Assembly (NCBI GenBank): GCA_020025885.1
Contig: JAHHRJ010000018.1
Location: forward strand, 1 to 39,122
From: Butyricicoccus sp.
GTDB taxonomy: Bacteria; Bacillota; Clostridia; Oscillospirales; Butyricicoccaceae
Direction of reading: 5' to 3'
Length of the DNA stretch: 39,122 bases
A program made the translations under genes and the position numbers. The notes below the pieces were generated by a model. That model saw only the letters and a list, made by a program, of their open reading frames with translations, had not been told where the DNA came from and made no database searches. This document shows, piece after piece, positions 1 to 7,673 of the stretch (position 1 is the first letter of the stretch; each line of letters starts with the position of its first letter).

Positions 1-52
1 CTAGGGGGACTGGGTTCCCCTGGAAAGGCTGTCAAAGTTCTTTGACAGCCTC
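1..52 (+). repeat. Dispersed 52-bp repeat core, copy 1 (cut by window edge)
   Basis: This stretch is nearly identical to 34748-34799 and, reverse-complemented, similar to 29736-29800. The core is a G-rich arm (CTAGGGGGACTGGGTTCCCC) followed by a perfect hairpin GGCTGTCAAAG / CTTTGACAGCC-type. It sits directly downstream of the ECF gene stop on the minus strand, where a terminator would be expected. The left part of the unit lies outside the window. No open reading frame is credible in it. Confidence 0.8.
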
Positions 53-62
53 AAGCAATCAT

Positions 63-650
63 TTAAAAATGATTGTAAACATACTGTCCGAATGTGGTCT
101 GCTCCAGTGCACGATGCAGGATGGGTGCCAGCACCAACGCCACAACAACACCCGCGGTTGCATTGATGAGGGAGGCTGTGATATTGGTCGTGCATGCAAT
201 GATTGCATTGTGCAGAGATGGTGCACCCAGAATGAGCTGTCCAACGACCTTGCTTACAATGTACATGAAAGAGTAGCTGTATGCGCCAACGATTGCAGCG
301 ACTACATTGCGGCTAAATACCTTGCCTTTCGCACCCTTCCAGTGTGCAATCACACCGCACAGACCTGCCATAATAAAGTAACGAATGAATGTAATCCAAG
401 CATCTGGTGCATAAATAGGGTCTATCAAGTCAAACATGGTACAGCCGATTGCCGCCGCCAGCGCACCGCGCCAACCGCCGAGCAGCAGAGCTGCCAAAAC
501 ACAGATGCCATTGCCCAGTTTAATGCTCACCTTGCCGCCAAGTGCTGGCAGATCAATTTTGAAAAAATATGTAGCAACAAACACAAATGCTGCCATGAGC
601 GCGATCGCTACGATATCGTATGTTGTAATTTTACTGCGTTTTTCTGTCAT
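63..650 (-). CDS. ECF transporter S component (substrate-binding membrane subunit)
   Basis: The 195-aa product is very hydrophobic, with about five to six membrane segments, and starts with a short basic tail followed by TTYDIVAIALMAAFVFVATY. A KVSIKLGNGICVLAALLLGG stretch and a conserved D in the next helix (CTMFDLIDP) are typical of the riboflavin-type ECF S-component superfamily. Such proteins capture a vitamin or metal in the membrane and work with a shared EcfT/EcfA1A2 energising module, which is not in this window. Three consecutive ATG codons precede the protein. The third (650) is best spaced from the GGGAGG ribosome site, and 653 or 656 are possible. The substrate cannot be told from the sequence. 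The family call is confident, the ligand unknown. Confidence 0.8.
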   Translation of the reverse strand: MTEKRSKITTYDIVAIALMAAFVFVATYFFKIDLPALGGKVSIKLGNGICVLAALLLGGWRGALAAAIGCTMFDLIDPIYAPDAWITFIRYFIMAGLCGVIAHWKGAKGKVFSRNVVAAIVGAYSYSFMYIVSKVVGQLILGAPSLHNAIIACTTNITASLINATAGVVVALVLAPILHRALEQTTFGQYVYNHF

Positions 651-706
651 CATCATGACCTCCCTTAGTTGCTTCCCCTTTATGGTAAATCCAGTGTACC
701 AGCGAA

Positions 707-752
707 CTGACCCTTTTAAAATAGTCAATTTTAGATATTTTTATAGGGTCAG
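707..752. promoter_or_regulatory. AT-rich divergent intergenic island bounded by an inverted repeat
   Basis: Between the divergent ECF and spoVAC genes, CTGACCC (707-713) and GGGTCAG (746-752) flank a 32-base AT-rich segment. The right arm touches the first base of the sigma-G -35 element. It could be an operator or a chance symmetry. No clear sigma-A promoter for the ECF gene was found here. Confidence 0.3.
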
Positions 753-781
753 AATAAAATGCGCTCGTGATACGCATACTA
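752..781 (+). promoter_or_regulatory. Sigma-G (forespore) promoter of spoVAC
   Basis: GAATA (752-756), an 18-base spacer and CATACTA (775-781) match the Bacillus sigma-G consensus GHATR-N18-CATWHTA at every position. The predicted start of transcription is about 20 bases upstream of the spoVAC start codon. This agrees with the forespore-specific expression known for spoVA genes. No competing sigma-A promoter is evident. Confidence 0.8.
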
Positions 782-809
782 TCTAAAAACCAAGAGAGGA
801 AGTACTTGC

Positions 810-1247
810 ATGAAGCTGACCAAAAGCGAATACGCCAAAATGCTGGAACAAAAATCTCCCCCATCTCGCCTGCTGTGTGATATGGTTTGGGCTTTTGTGA
901 TCGGTGGTCTGATCTGCACGATTGGACAAGCCGTTTCCAATTTCTTTGCTTCACAGGGCATGGATAAAAATAATACTGCCGCCGCAACCGCAATTACCAT
1001 GGTTTTTCTGGGTGCACTGCTCACAGGACTCAAGCTCTATGACAAAATCGCAAAACATGCTGGTGCAGGCACACTGGTTCCGATCACAGGCTTTGCCAAT
1101 GCCATTGTCTCCCCTGCTATGGAGTTTAAAAGCGAGGGCTATATCATGGGGCTGGGCACCAAGTTATTTGCCATCGCTGGACCGGTTCTTGTGTATGGCA
1201 TTTCGGCAAGCGTTGTTTATGGGCTGATTCTATTTTTCTTCCAATAA
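810..1247 (+). CDS. spoVAC: Stage V sporulation protein AC (SpoVAC)
   Basis: This 145-aa membrane protein has the SpoVAC signature: an N-terminal KLTKSEYAKMLEQKSPPS region, then FVIGGLICTIGQ, GALLTGLKLYDKIAKHAGAG, VPITGFANAIVSPAMEFKSE and a final hydrophobic helix (about four segments in all). SpoVA proteins form the inner-membrane channel that moves Ca2+-dipicolinic acid into the forespore and out again at germination. Length fits the family. The ribosome site is AGAGAGGA about nine bases before ATG. SpoVAC is usually followed by spoVAD and spoVAEb, but here it stands alone, followed by a repeat and an unrelated rhodanese gene. The perfect sigma-G promoter upstream supports an active gene. 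Confidence 0.92.
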   Translation: MKLTKSEYAKMLEQKSPPSRLLCDMVWAFVIGGLICTIGQAVSNFFASQGMDKNNTAAATAITMVFLGALLTGLKLYDKIAKHAGAGTLVPITGFANAIVSPAMEFKSEGYIMGLGTKLFAIAGPVLVYGISASVVYGLILFFFQ

Positions 1248-1258
1248 CATGTGCTTTT

Positions 1259-1423
1259 CTAGGGCTTGTTTGAAAATAGAGAAATTGACGGATTTTTCGC
1301 AGGGAGCGAGCAGCCACAAGGCAAAAAACGCAGGAATCCTTGATGGATTTCGAGTATTTTTAACGCAGTGGATGCCGTTCCCTGTAGAAAAAGACAAATT
1401 TTCGATTTTTCAAACAGCCCCTA
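1259..1423 (+). repeat. MITE-like repeat, copy A
   Basis: About 159 bp (1262-1420) with imperfect terminal inverted repeats: GGGCTTGTTTGAAAA at the left and TTTTTCAAACAGCCC at the right. It is flanked by CTA on both sides (1259-1261, 1421-1423), a possible 3-bp target duplication. The interior matches 30031-30195 in the same orientation, including CAAGGCAAAAAACGCAGGAA. It fills most of the spoVAC-rhodanese gap. A 64-codon open frame runs across it but is explained by the repeat. Confidence 0.75.
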
Positions 1424-1449
1424 AGGGAAATAATCGGAAATAATTAAGA

Positions 1450-1478
1450 TTGAACTGGTATACTTTCCAGTGTATAAT
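1450..1478 (+). promoter_or_regulatory. Sigma-A promoter of the rhodanese gene
   Basis: TTGAAC (1450-1455), a 17-base spacer and TATAAT (1473-1478). Just after the expected start of transcription a short inverted repeat, GCCATAG (1488-1494) and CTATGGC (1505-1511), could form a leader stem or bind a regulator. Confidence 0.75.
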
Positions 1479-1554
1479 AAAGACAAAGCCATAGGCGCAA
1501 AGATCTATGGCACAATCTTAGAACTTTATATTTCCCTTTGAAAGGACTTTTCAT

Positions 1555-1869
1555 ATGATGCAAGAAACATTTCAAACAATTTCTCCAGAAGAAGCAAAGA
1601 AAATGATGGACGAAATGCCCGTTACGATTTTAGATGTACGCGAAGTGATGGAGTTTTCCTCCGGTCACATTCCCGGCGCGCAAAACCTGCCCGTTGGATC
1701 GGTTCGCCGTCTCGCTTCTTCCGAGCTGCCTGATCCCGATGCAACCATTTTGGTTTACTGCCTGAGCGGTATGCGTTCTGCGACCGCCTGCACCATTCTG
1801 ACCGAGCTTGGATATACCAAAGTCTATGACTTTGGCGGCATTGCATCTTGGCCCTACGATATTGAATAA
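1555..1869 (+). CDS. Rhodanese-like sulfurtransferase, single domain
   Basis: The 104-aa protein is one rhodanese domain: ISPEEAKKMM, ILDVREVMEFSSGHIPGAQN (CH2A-type motif) and the active-site loop C69-L-S-G-M-R. The cysteine would carry a persulfide during sulfur transfer from thiosulfate or a related donor. No signal peptide is seen, so it should act in the cytoplasm. The first of two adjacent ATGs (1555) sits eight bases after AAAGGA and is preferred over 1558. The gene is monocistronic, with its own promoter and terminator. Physiological donor and acceptor are unknown. A link to the selenium genes 22 kb away is possible but not shown. Confidence 0.9.
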   Translation: MMQETFQTISPEEAKKMMDEMPVTILDVREVMEFSSGHIPGAQNLPVGSVRRLASSELPDPDATILVYCLSGMRSATACTILTELGYTKVYDFGGIASWPYDIE

Positions 1870-1878
1870 CCCCTCACA

Positions 1879-1905
1879 AAAGGAGCCCCTTTGTGGCTCT
1901 TTTTT
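1879..1905 (+). terminator. Rho-independent terminator after rhodanese
   Basis: GAGCC (1883-1887) pairs with GGCTC (1894-1898). The stem is extended by flanking A and T tracts and followed by a run of seven T. Confidence 0.85.
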
Positions 1906-2011
1906 ACTTGTCATATTTCTTCCCTGTGTTTTCACCATACATTCAAATCCCTTACATTCTCATTCAGCTTAAAAAGATGAAAAAGTTGCGCCTTTTTTCG
2001 CTAATATAAGA

Positions 2012-2098
2012 TTGATTTTAGCTTGAAAAAGTGCTAAAATTATACCATCGTGTTTCAAAGAAACCCATAAAATCAAGTGATTTCTTTTCAAATCACTT
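2012..2098 (+). promoter_or_regulatory. Promoter and leader inverted repeat of pepD
   Basis: A likely sigma-A promoter is TTGATT (2012-2017), 17-base spacer, TAAAAT (2035-2040). In the leader a perfect 9-bp inverted repeat, AAGTGATTT (2075-2083) and AAATCACTT (2090-2098) with a 6-base loop, lies 35 bases before the start codon. It could be an operator or an RNA stem. It lacks a T-run and is not a terminator. Confidence 0.5.
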
Positions 2099-2133
2099 CA
2101 TCATGATATTATATCGCAAAGGACTGTAATACT

Positions 2134-3585
2134 ATGACTTACAAAATTACTGGATTTGAGCCTGCTTCCCTATTTCACTTTTTTGAAGAAATCAGTGCAA
2201 TTCCGCGTGCTTCCTACCATGAAAAAGCACTCAGCGATTTTCTGGTAGAATTCGCAAAGGCACGTGGTCTTTGGTATCATCAGGACGAACTCCACAATGT
2301 CATTATCAAGAAGCCGGGCAGCAAGGGCGCTGAGAACCAGCCTGCTGTTATGATGCAGGGACATACTGACATGGTTTGCGAAAAGCTGGCTGGCGTTGCG
2401 CATGACTTTGAGAAGGATGGTCTTGACCTCATCGTAGAAAACGGCGTCCTGCGCGCCAACGGCACCACGCTCGGCGGCGATAATGGTATCGCTGTTGCGC
2501 TGATGCTCACAATTCTGGACGATGACAAGCTGGCGCATCCACCACTCGAATGTGTCTTTACTTCTCAGGAGGAAGTTGGACTTGGTGGCGCAACTGCTCT
2601 GGACAAGTCTCTGCTCTCTGCACGCACCATGATTAACTTGGACTCTGAGGACGAAGGCGTTGCAACCGTAAGCTGCGCTGGCGGTATGCGTTTTGCGATG
2701 ACCCGTAAAATTACCCGCCACGAGGCTTCTGGCAAGCTGCTCAAGCTCAATATTTCCGGTCTGCTCGGCGGTCACTCTGGTATGGATATTGATAAAGAGC
2801 GTCAGAACGGTATCATTCTGCTTGCGCGTTTGGTCAATCGCCTGCTGCACGAAACCCACGCACAGCTCGTTTCCCTTGGCGGCGGCTCTAAGGACAATGC
2901 AATCCCGCGTGAAACAGCTGCGGTTTTGGTGGTATCTGCGGATGAAACCCCAAAGGCACAGACCCTTGCACAGGCACTTGCAGACGACTTCTGTGCAGAG
3001 ATCCGCCCATTTGAGCCCGACTTTGCATGCACTGTTATCGTAGAGGACGGCTCTGCATCTGTTGTTTCAGAGGAAGATGCAAAGGCGTTTGTAAGCGCGA
3101 TCTGCCTTGCACCAAACGGTGTACGCCAGCGCAACCTCAAGCAGGATGGCTTTGTAGTGACTTCCCTGAACCTCGGCATTGCACAGCTGGATGATACCAG
3201 CGCATCTCTGGTCTTTGCGCCCCGTTCTTCTGTTGCTTCTTTGCAGGAAGACACGAAGGAGCGCTTATTCCTGCTTGCTGAGACCTTTGGTTTTGCTTGC
3301 GAGATCACTGGCGAATATCCGGGCTGGAGCTTTGCAGAAGTGTCCCCAATCCGTGATCTCTTTATCCAAAGCTACAAGACACTGTTTGGCGCAGAGCTCA
3401 AAATCGAGGCGATTCATGCTGGTTTGGAATGCGGTCTGTTCTCCGATGCAATGCCGGGACTGGACGCAATCGCAGTTGGTCCAACCATATGTGGATGCCA
3501 CACACCAGACGAATATATGCCGCTTGACTCTTGTGCGCGCTTCTACACTTTGCTTGTTGATGTACTCGCACGACTAGCTAAGTAA
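2134..3585 (+). CDS. pepD: Aminoacyl-histidine dipeptidase (PepD, M20 family)
   Basis: At 483 aa this has the usual length of PepD (Xaa-His dipeptidase, carnosinase-type M20C). The metal and catalytic motifs are visible: H77-T-D79, GGD116NG, and QE146E147VGLGGA, plus a late GCHTPDEYM providing the last histidine. A lid/dimerisation domain occupies the middle, with GLLGGHSGMDI. It is a cytoplasmic di-zinc enzyme that cleaves dipeptides for amino acid supply. AAAGGA stands ten bases before ATG. The next gene is an oligopeptide transporter with its own candidate promoter, so import and hydrolysis of peptides are neighbours though perhaps not one transcript. Confidence 0.93.
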   Translation: MTYKITGFEPASLFHFFEEISAIPRASYHEKALSDFLVEFAKARGLWYHQDELHNVIIKKPGSKGAENQPAVMMQGHTDMVCEKLAGVAHDFEKDGLDLIVENGVLRANGTTLGGDNGIAVALMLTILDDDKLAHPPLECVFTSQEEVGLGGATALDKSLLSARTMINLDSEDEGVATVSCAGGMRFAMTRKITRHEASGKLLKLNISGLLGGHSGMDIDKERQNGIILLARLVNRLLHETHAQLVSLGGGSKDNAIPRETAAVLVVSADETPKAQTLAQALADDFCAEIRPFEPDFACTVIVEDGSASVVSEEDAKAFVSAICLAPNGVRQRNLKQDGFVVTSLNLGIAQLDDTSASLVFAPRSSVASLQEDTKERLFLLAETFGFACEITGEYPGWSFAEVSPIRDLFIQSYKTLFGAELKIEAIHAGLECGLFSDAMPGLDAIAVGPTICGCHTPDEYMPLDSCARFYTLLVDVLARLAK

Positions 3586-3664
3586 ATTCTCCATAGATTT
3601 GCAGGACAAATTGCATAATTTTAAGCTGTTCAGTATAAACTCCCGCGTTTTCGCAGAAAACAAC

Positions 3665-3693
3665 TTCCCTTTTAGCTGATAAAGTGATATAAT
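3665..3693 (+). promoter_or_regulatory. Possible promoter of the OPT transporter
   Basis: A perfect -10 TATAAT lies at 3688-3693. The -35 at 17-base spacing, TTCCCT (3665-3670), is weak. No convincing terminator was found between pepD and this point, so read-through from pepD may also contribute. Confidence 0.45.
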
Positions 3694-3781
3694 GTATTTT
3701 ATCTTTATCGCAAGATGTTTTACAATATCTGCTGTGCGCTCAGAGGCACAAAAAAGAGGAATTTAGAAAGGAAAGCTATCC

Positions 3782-5683
3782 ATGCCAAACAACAAGAATG
3801 ACTTTAAGCCGTATATTCCGGCGGATCGCGTGGTTCCGGAATTTACGGTGACATCGATCTTGATTGGTATCCTTCTTGCGATCGTGTTTGGTGCTGCCAA
3901 CGCATACCTTGGTCTGCGTGTTGGTATGACAGTTTCTGCGTCTATCCCAGCCGCTGTTATCTCCATGGGCATCATCCGCATGATCCTGCGTAAGGACTCC
4001 ATTCTGGAAAACAACCTCGTACAGACCATCGGTTCTGCTGGTGAATCTGTCGCTGCTGGTGCGATCTTTACCCTCCCTGCCCTGTTTCTGTGGGCAAAGG
4101 AAGGTCTCATTGATCCGCCTAACATTCTCACCATCTTCCTCATTGCACTGGTCGGCGGTTTGCTCGGCGTTTCCTTCATGGTTCCGCTGCGTCAAGCCCT
4201 GATCGTTGAGGAGCACGGCACCCTGCCTTTCCCAGAGGGCAAGGCATGTGCAGAAGTTCTGCTTGCTGGTAAAGAAGGCGGCGCAAAGGCTGGCACTGTA
4301 TTTGCAGGCCTTGGTATTTCTGCGGCTTACAAATTCATTGCAGATGGTATGTATGTATTCCCCAGCGAAGTTGGTTATGACATCAAGGGCTATGCAGGTT
4401 CTTCCATCGGTGTACAGGTACTGCCTGCGCTGGCTGGTGTTGGCTACATCTGTGGCCCGAAGATTTCCAGCTACATGCTCGCAGGTTCTACCCTGAGCTG
4501 GTTTGTACTCATGCCAATGATCGCCCTGTTTGGCGGCGACGCAATTATTTTCCCGGGCACAGACCCGATTTCTTCTCTGTTGCCGAAAGAGTTATGGAGC
4601 ACTTACATCAAGTATATCGGTGCCGGCGCAGTTGCGGCCGGCGGTATCATCAGCCTCATCAAAAATCTGCCGCTCATTGGTCGCACCTTCAGTCAGGCAA
4701 TGAAGAGCATGAATAAGGAACACGCAAACAAAAAGCTGCTGCGTACTGAGCAGGATCTGCCTATGCCTATTCTGCTTGTTATGGTTGCTGTGATTGCAGT
4801 TGCGATCTGGCTCATTCCAGCGTTCCCTGTGACTCTATTGGGCGCGATTATCGTTGTTGTATTTGGTTTCTTCTTTGCAACTGTTTCTTCCCGTATGGTT
4901 GGTCTTGTTGGTTCTTCCAACAACCCAGTTTCCGGTATGGCGATCGCAACCCTGATCATTGCAACACTGGCACTCAAGAGCACTGGTGTTGTTGGTATGC
5001 AGGGCATGGTTGGTGCAATTTCCATCGGCGGTATCATCTGTATCATCGCAGCGATTGCCGGCGACTGCTCGCAGGATCTCAAGACTGGCTTTATTCTGGG
5101 TGCGACCCCGAAGAAGCAGCAGATCGGTGAAATGATTGGTGTCGTTGTATCCGCTTCTGCGATTGGTGGTGTTCTGTATCTGCTTGACCGTGCATGGGGA
5201 TACGGCACAGATAAGATTCCTGCACCACAGGGTACCATGATGAAGATGCTCGTTGAAGGCATTATGAATGCACAGCTGCCGTGGGCGCTGATCCTCACTG
5301 GTGTTTGCATTGCCATCGTAATTGAAATCGTTCAGATTCCGGTTATGCCTTTTGCAGTTGGCATGTACCTGCCATTCAGCCTCAACGCTGGTATCATGTG
5401 CGGTGGTATCGTTCGCTTTATCATGGAGCGCCGCAAGGTTTCCGAGGCAGAGAAAAAGGATTCGATTGATCGTGGTATCTTGTACACCTCTGGTCTGATT
5501 GCTGGTGAAGGTTTGATGGGTGTCATTTTGGCAGTCTTCGCAATTTTCCACTGGGATGAAGCGATCAATGTATCCAACTCTTTCTCCATCGGTCAGGTCG
5601 GTGCACTCGTTGTCTTTGTCGCACTGCTCGGCTCTCTCGCATGGGTTTGCCTCAAGCGCGAAAAGAAGAACGACAACGAATAA
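3782..5683 (+). CDS. Oligopeptide transporter, OPT family
   Basis: A 633-aa integral membrane protein with about fifteen hydrophobic segments. The N-terminal signature FGAANAYLGLRVGMTVSASI followed by PAAVISMG and the SAGESVAAGAIFTLPAL segment are diagnostic for the OPT superfamily. Bacterial members are proton-coupled importers of small peptides or metal chelates. PFPEGKACAEVLLAG is the conserved motif after the third membrane segment. The start is supported by GAAAGGAA seven bases upstream. Given pepD just upstream, di- or oligopeptide uptake is the most economical role, but the substrate is not proven. The gene ends with its own terminator. Confidence 0.93.
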   Translation: MPNNKNDFKPYIPADRVVPEFTVTSILIGILLAIVFGAANAYLGLRVGMTVSASIPAAVISMGIIRMILRKDSILENNLVQTIGSAGESVAAGAIFTLPALFLWAKEGLIDPPNILTIFLIALVGGLLGVSFMVPLRQALIVEEHGTLPFPEGKACAEVLLAGKEGGAKAGTVFAGLGISAAYKFIADGMYVFPSEVGYDIKGYAGSSIGVQVLPALAGVGYICGPKISSYMLAGSTLSWFVLMPMIALFGGDAIIFPGTDPISSLLPKELWSTYIKYIGAGAVAAGGIISLIKNLPLIGRTFSQAMKSMNKEHANKKLLRTEQDLPMPILLVMVAVIAVAIWLIPAFPVTLLGAIIVVVFGFFFATVSSRMVGLVGSSNNPVSGMAIATLIIATLALKSTGVVGMQGMVGAISIGGIICIIAAIAGDCSQDLKTGFILGATPKKQQIGEMIGVVVSASAIGGVLYLLDRAWGYGTDKIPAPQGTMMKMLVEGIMNAQLPWALILTGVCIAIVIEIVQIPVMPFAVGMYLPFSLNAGIMCGGIVRFIMERRKVSEAEKKDSIDRGILYTSGLIAGEGLMGVILAVFAIFHWDEAINVSNSFSIGQVGALVVFVALLGSLAWVCLKREKKNDNE

Positions 5684-5709
5684 TTTACTCTGAGATACAG
5701 CATTCGTTT

Positions 5710-5748
5710 GATGCAGCCCGCCCACCATTGGGCTGGCTGCATCTTTTT
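5710..5748 (+). terminator. Rho-independent terminator after OPT gene
   Basis: GATGCAGCC (5710-5718) pairs perfectly with GGCTGCATC (5735-5743), with an inner GCCC/GGGC extension and TTTTT after it. The next gene begins 29 bases later, so partial read-through is likely. Confidence 0.85.
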
Positions 5749-5776
5749 CTCTACATTTTATGAAAGGAGCCGCACG

Positions 5777-6133
5777 ATGCGCAAAAAAAAGGAATCTGAG
5801 AATTATCTTGACTTTATCCCTGTGCGCAACCCTGACTTTGCATTTCGCACGGATGACGCAGGCATTGTCACTGTACTTGTGGAGTGGACAGGCTTTTATC
5901 ACCGTATCGCCCAGCGTTTCTTCCACCGTCCGCGTGTCAGTGAAGTCAAGCTCGATGCATATGGCAGCTTTATCTGGCTTCAAATCGACGGCGAAAAGAA
6001 TGTGTTTGAAGTTTCTGAAGCCTTCCAATCCCACTTTGAGCATCCCGAGAACGGTATGACCCGCCTCATTCAGTTTTTGGAGATCATGCGTAATCATCAT
6101 CTGATTGCATGGAAAGGAGCACCCAAAGCATGA
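5777..6133 (+). CDS. PqqD family protein
   Basis: The 118-aa protein carries the PqqD fold pattern: VKLDAYGSFIWLQIDGEKNV then FEVSEAFQ, and a C-terminal FLEIMRNHHLI. PqqD-like domains are RiPP recognition elements that bind leader peptides for modifying enzymes. Here there is no radical-SAM enzyme or precursor peptide nearby, so the partner is unknown. The ATG at 5777 follows GAAAGGAG at nine bases and is preferred over an upstream in-frame codon lying inside the OPT terminator. The stop overlaps the next start by ATGA, so the two are translationally coupled. Family call good, function open. Confidence 0.8.
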   Translation: MRKKKESENYLDFIPVRNPDFAFRTDDAGIVTVLVEWTGFYHRIAQRFFHRPRVSEVKLDAYGSFIWLQIDGEKNVFEVSEAFQSHFEHPENGMTRLIQFLEIMRNHHLIAWKGAPKA

Positions 6134-6483
6134 GTATTTTGCAGTATATCCCTTATGTGTTTCTGTTTGCCGTTGCCACGGCTGTCATCTATGCTTGGGG
6201 CTTGTGGCGCTCTCAAAATCAAAGCCGCGATTTAACCTCCATGCTGCTTGCCAAAGGTGTCACCCGTGTCCGTAAGCAGCTCAAGCAGCATGGATCTATG
6301 ACACGAAAAGAGCTGGAAACCGTGGTCAAGGATTTGTCCGCATGCCAGCCCTTTTCGTCAAAGCGCATTGGGGTGACTGACCCAAAGCAGTTTTTGGACT
6401 CGCTTCTGCCCTATATGTGCACCCAAAAGCTGATCGAGAAACAGACCGAGGGCAATAAGATTTTATATGCATACAGAAAATGA
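6130..6483 (+). CDS. Small membrane-anchored protein, unrecognised
   Basis: A 117-aa protein with one N-terminal membrane helix (about residues 5-24) followed by a basic cytoplasmic part. Residues 45-110 read like a winged-helix fold: VRKQLKQHGSMTRKELETVV, then a wing-like KRIGVTDPKQF and LLPYMCTQKLIEK. No family was recognised. Its start codon overlaps the stop of the PqqD-like gene (ATGA), with GGAAAGGAG about ten bases upstream, so it is probably made together with that protein. It may be a membrane-tethered partner or adaptor, but that is inference from coupling only. Confidence 0.75.
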   Translation: MSILQYIPYVFLFAVATAVIYAWGLWRSQNQSRDLTSMLLAKGVTRVRKQLKQHGSMTRKELETVVKDLSACQPFSSKRIGVTDPKQFLDSLLPYMCTQKLIEKQTEGNKILYAYRK

Positions 6484-6517
6484 CTGCGCTTGCCGAAATA
6501 TGCTTTTCGATCAACAC

Positions 6518-6564
6518 AAACGACCGTTTCCCATCTTGATGTGAGAAACGGTCGTTTTCTTTTG
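6518..6564 (+). terminator. Rho-independent terminator after the PqqD-like pair
   Basis: A perfect 13-bp stem, AAACGACCGTTTC (6518-6530) with GAAACGGTCGTTT (6545-6557), 14-base loop and T-rich tail. Confidence 0.9.
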
Positions 6565-6740
6565 CGTATATATTATCCAATGTGATTTTCGGTTCTTCCC
6601 AACTGGATGACCAGAGTGTGATTTCCCCATTCTCTCCGATCACCGCACCATTGTTATAGGCTCCGGCGCTCGCCCCACGCATGAGTTCATAGATTATCTT
6701 GCCAATCATGGCATTGCCTTTATTGGATTGATCGACCAAT
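6565..6740. other. Gene-free stretch between convergent units
   Basis: The 320-base gap 6484-6803 holds terminators at both sides. The middle has no feature I can support. A minus-strand reading frame here gives protein-like text (GKIIYELMRGASAGAYNNGA) but its only upstream ATG lies inside the terminator hairpin and it runs on antisense through the preceding gene. It may be a gene remnant. Confidence 0.3.
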
Positions 6741-6744
6741 AGCA

Positions 6745-6788
6745 GATAAAAATAAGCGTTTTGAGAGAAGCACACCCAAAACGCTTAT
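6745..6788 (-). terminator. Rho-independent terminator of the HAD gene (minus strand)
   Basis: ATAAGCGTTTT (6752-6762) and AAAACGCTTAT (6778-6788) form a perfect 11-bp stem with a 15-base loop. Read on the minus strand it is followed by TTTTTATC. It closes the Ter locus transcript. Confidence 0.85.
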
Positions 6789-6803
6789 ATCATTCTATTT
6801 ACA

Positions 6804-7601
6804 TCATAAACTGCAACCGAAATTGTTTGACTCCTTTTGCGCAAGGTGACTTATGAGCGTCCGGAAAATGATATCAGAAAAAACGCCCTGCTCTGGTGTC
6901 ACCTGTACCACCTGCTGTCCCTGTACCGCCGTGTATGCAAGGTCTTGTGGATAAAACACAGTGTCTGCCGCCGCCAATAACGACAAATCAAATAAGCTGT
7001 CTCCTGCCGCAAAAACGCGGGTCTGCTCAGAAAATCTTGCACGCAGGCGGCGTACCGCCTCCCCCTTATTGAGTGCACGCGGCAAGACATAGATTTTCAC
7101 ACCGTTGTCAAACAGTTCTACCTCAGAAAGGTCAATCCCCTGACGCAGGTGCTGCATTGTCTCTGGTACATTCGTGCTCTTGCTATACACAAAGAGTCCA
7201 TCTACGCGGCGTACATCCAGTGTACGGTTGGGGTCATCTTCCAGAATCGCTTCTGCCTGCTGCATCGCAGCTTCTGCCCGTTCCGCAATCTGTTTGGACT
7301 CTGCATACCACTGAGGGTCTGACTGCCCATCCACGAGCAAAACGCCGCCATTGGTGGTCAGTGCCAGCTTTGGCGTCCATACCTCGGAAAACCAGATCCG
7401 CTGATACTGCTCCACCGAGCGGGTGGTAACGGGTACAAACAGCATATGCCGAAAAATCTGATCCAGTGCGTCATGCGCATACGCGGTCATGTAAGAAACC
7501 TCTCGCCCCTCATACCGCTCTGCCAATATTTTATCCGTACCAATCTGCCGCTTATAAGAATAAATCAACGTATTATCAAGGTCTGATGCAAAAATATCCA
7601 T
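6804..7601 (-). CDS. HAD-superfamily hydrolase of the Ter locus
   Basis: A 265-aa HAD phosphatase: motif I D7-L-D9-N-T at the N-terminus, motif II VPVTTRS near residue 58, a cap domain in the middle, motif III lysine in ALNKGEAVRRL and motif IV AAGDSLFDLSLL. The order resembles the Cof/sucrose-phosphatase subclass. HAD hydrolases of this kind are reported members of the predicted nucleoside-like metabolite module of Ter operons, where they would dephosphorylate an intermediate. It follows the Ca2+-ATPase by 72 bases containing a terminator, so expression probably depends on read-through. AAAGGC precedes the start. Substrate unknown. Confidence 0.88.
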   Translation of the reverse strand: MDIFASDLDNTLIYSYKRQIGTDKILAERYEGREVSYMTAYAHDALDQIFRHMLFVPVTTRSVEQYQRIWFSEVWTPKLALTTNGGVLLVDGQSDPQWYAESKQIAERAEAAMQQAEAILEDDPNRTLDVRRVDGLFVYSKSTNVPETMQHLRQGIDLSEVELFDNGVKIYVLPRALNKGEAVRRLRARFSEQTRVFAAGDSLFDLSLLAAADTVFYPQDLAYTAVQGQQVVQVTPEQGVFSDIIFRTLISHLAQKESNNFGCSL

Positions 7602-7629
7602 ACTACGCCTTTCTCTATGATTGTAATTT

Positions 7630-7671
7630 CAAAAGAAAATGCCCACGTCCCGAATACGGACGCGGGCATTT
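7630..7671 (-). terminator. Terminator after the Ca2+-ATPase (minus strand)
   Basis: AAATGCCC-CGTCC and GGACG-GGGCATTT arms form a 13-bp stem with one mismatch around CGAATAC. On the minus strand it is followed by TCTTTTG. It separates the ATPase from the HAD gene and probably lowers HAD expression. Confidence 0.75.
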
Positions 7672-7673
7672 GA

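Noticed and set aside
6326..6775. A minus-strand 149-codon frame between the PqqD-like pair and the HAD gene
   Set aside because: Its ATG lies inside the HAD terminator hairpin, it reads through a second terminator and ends antisense within the preceding gene. At most a remnant.
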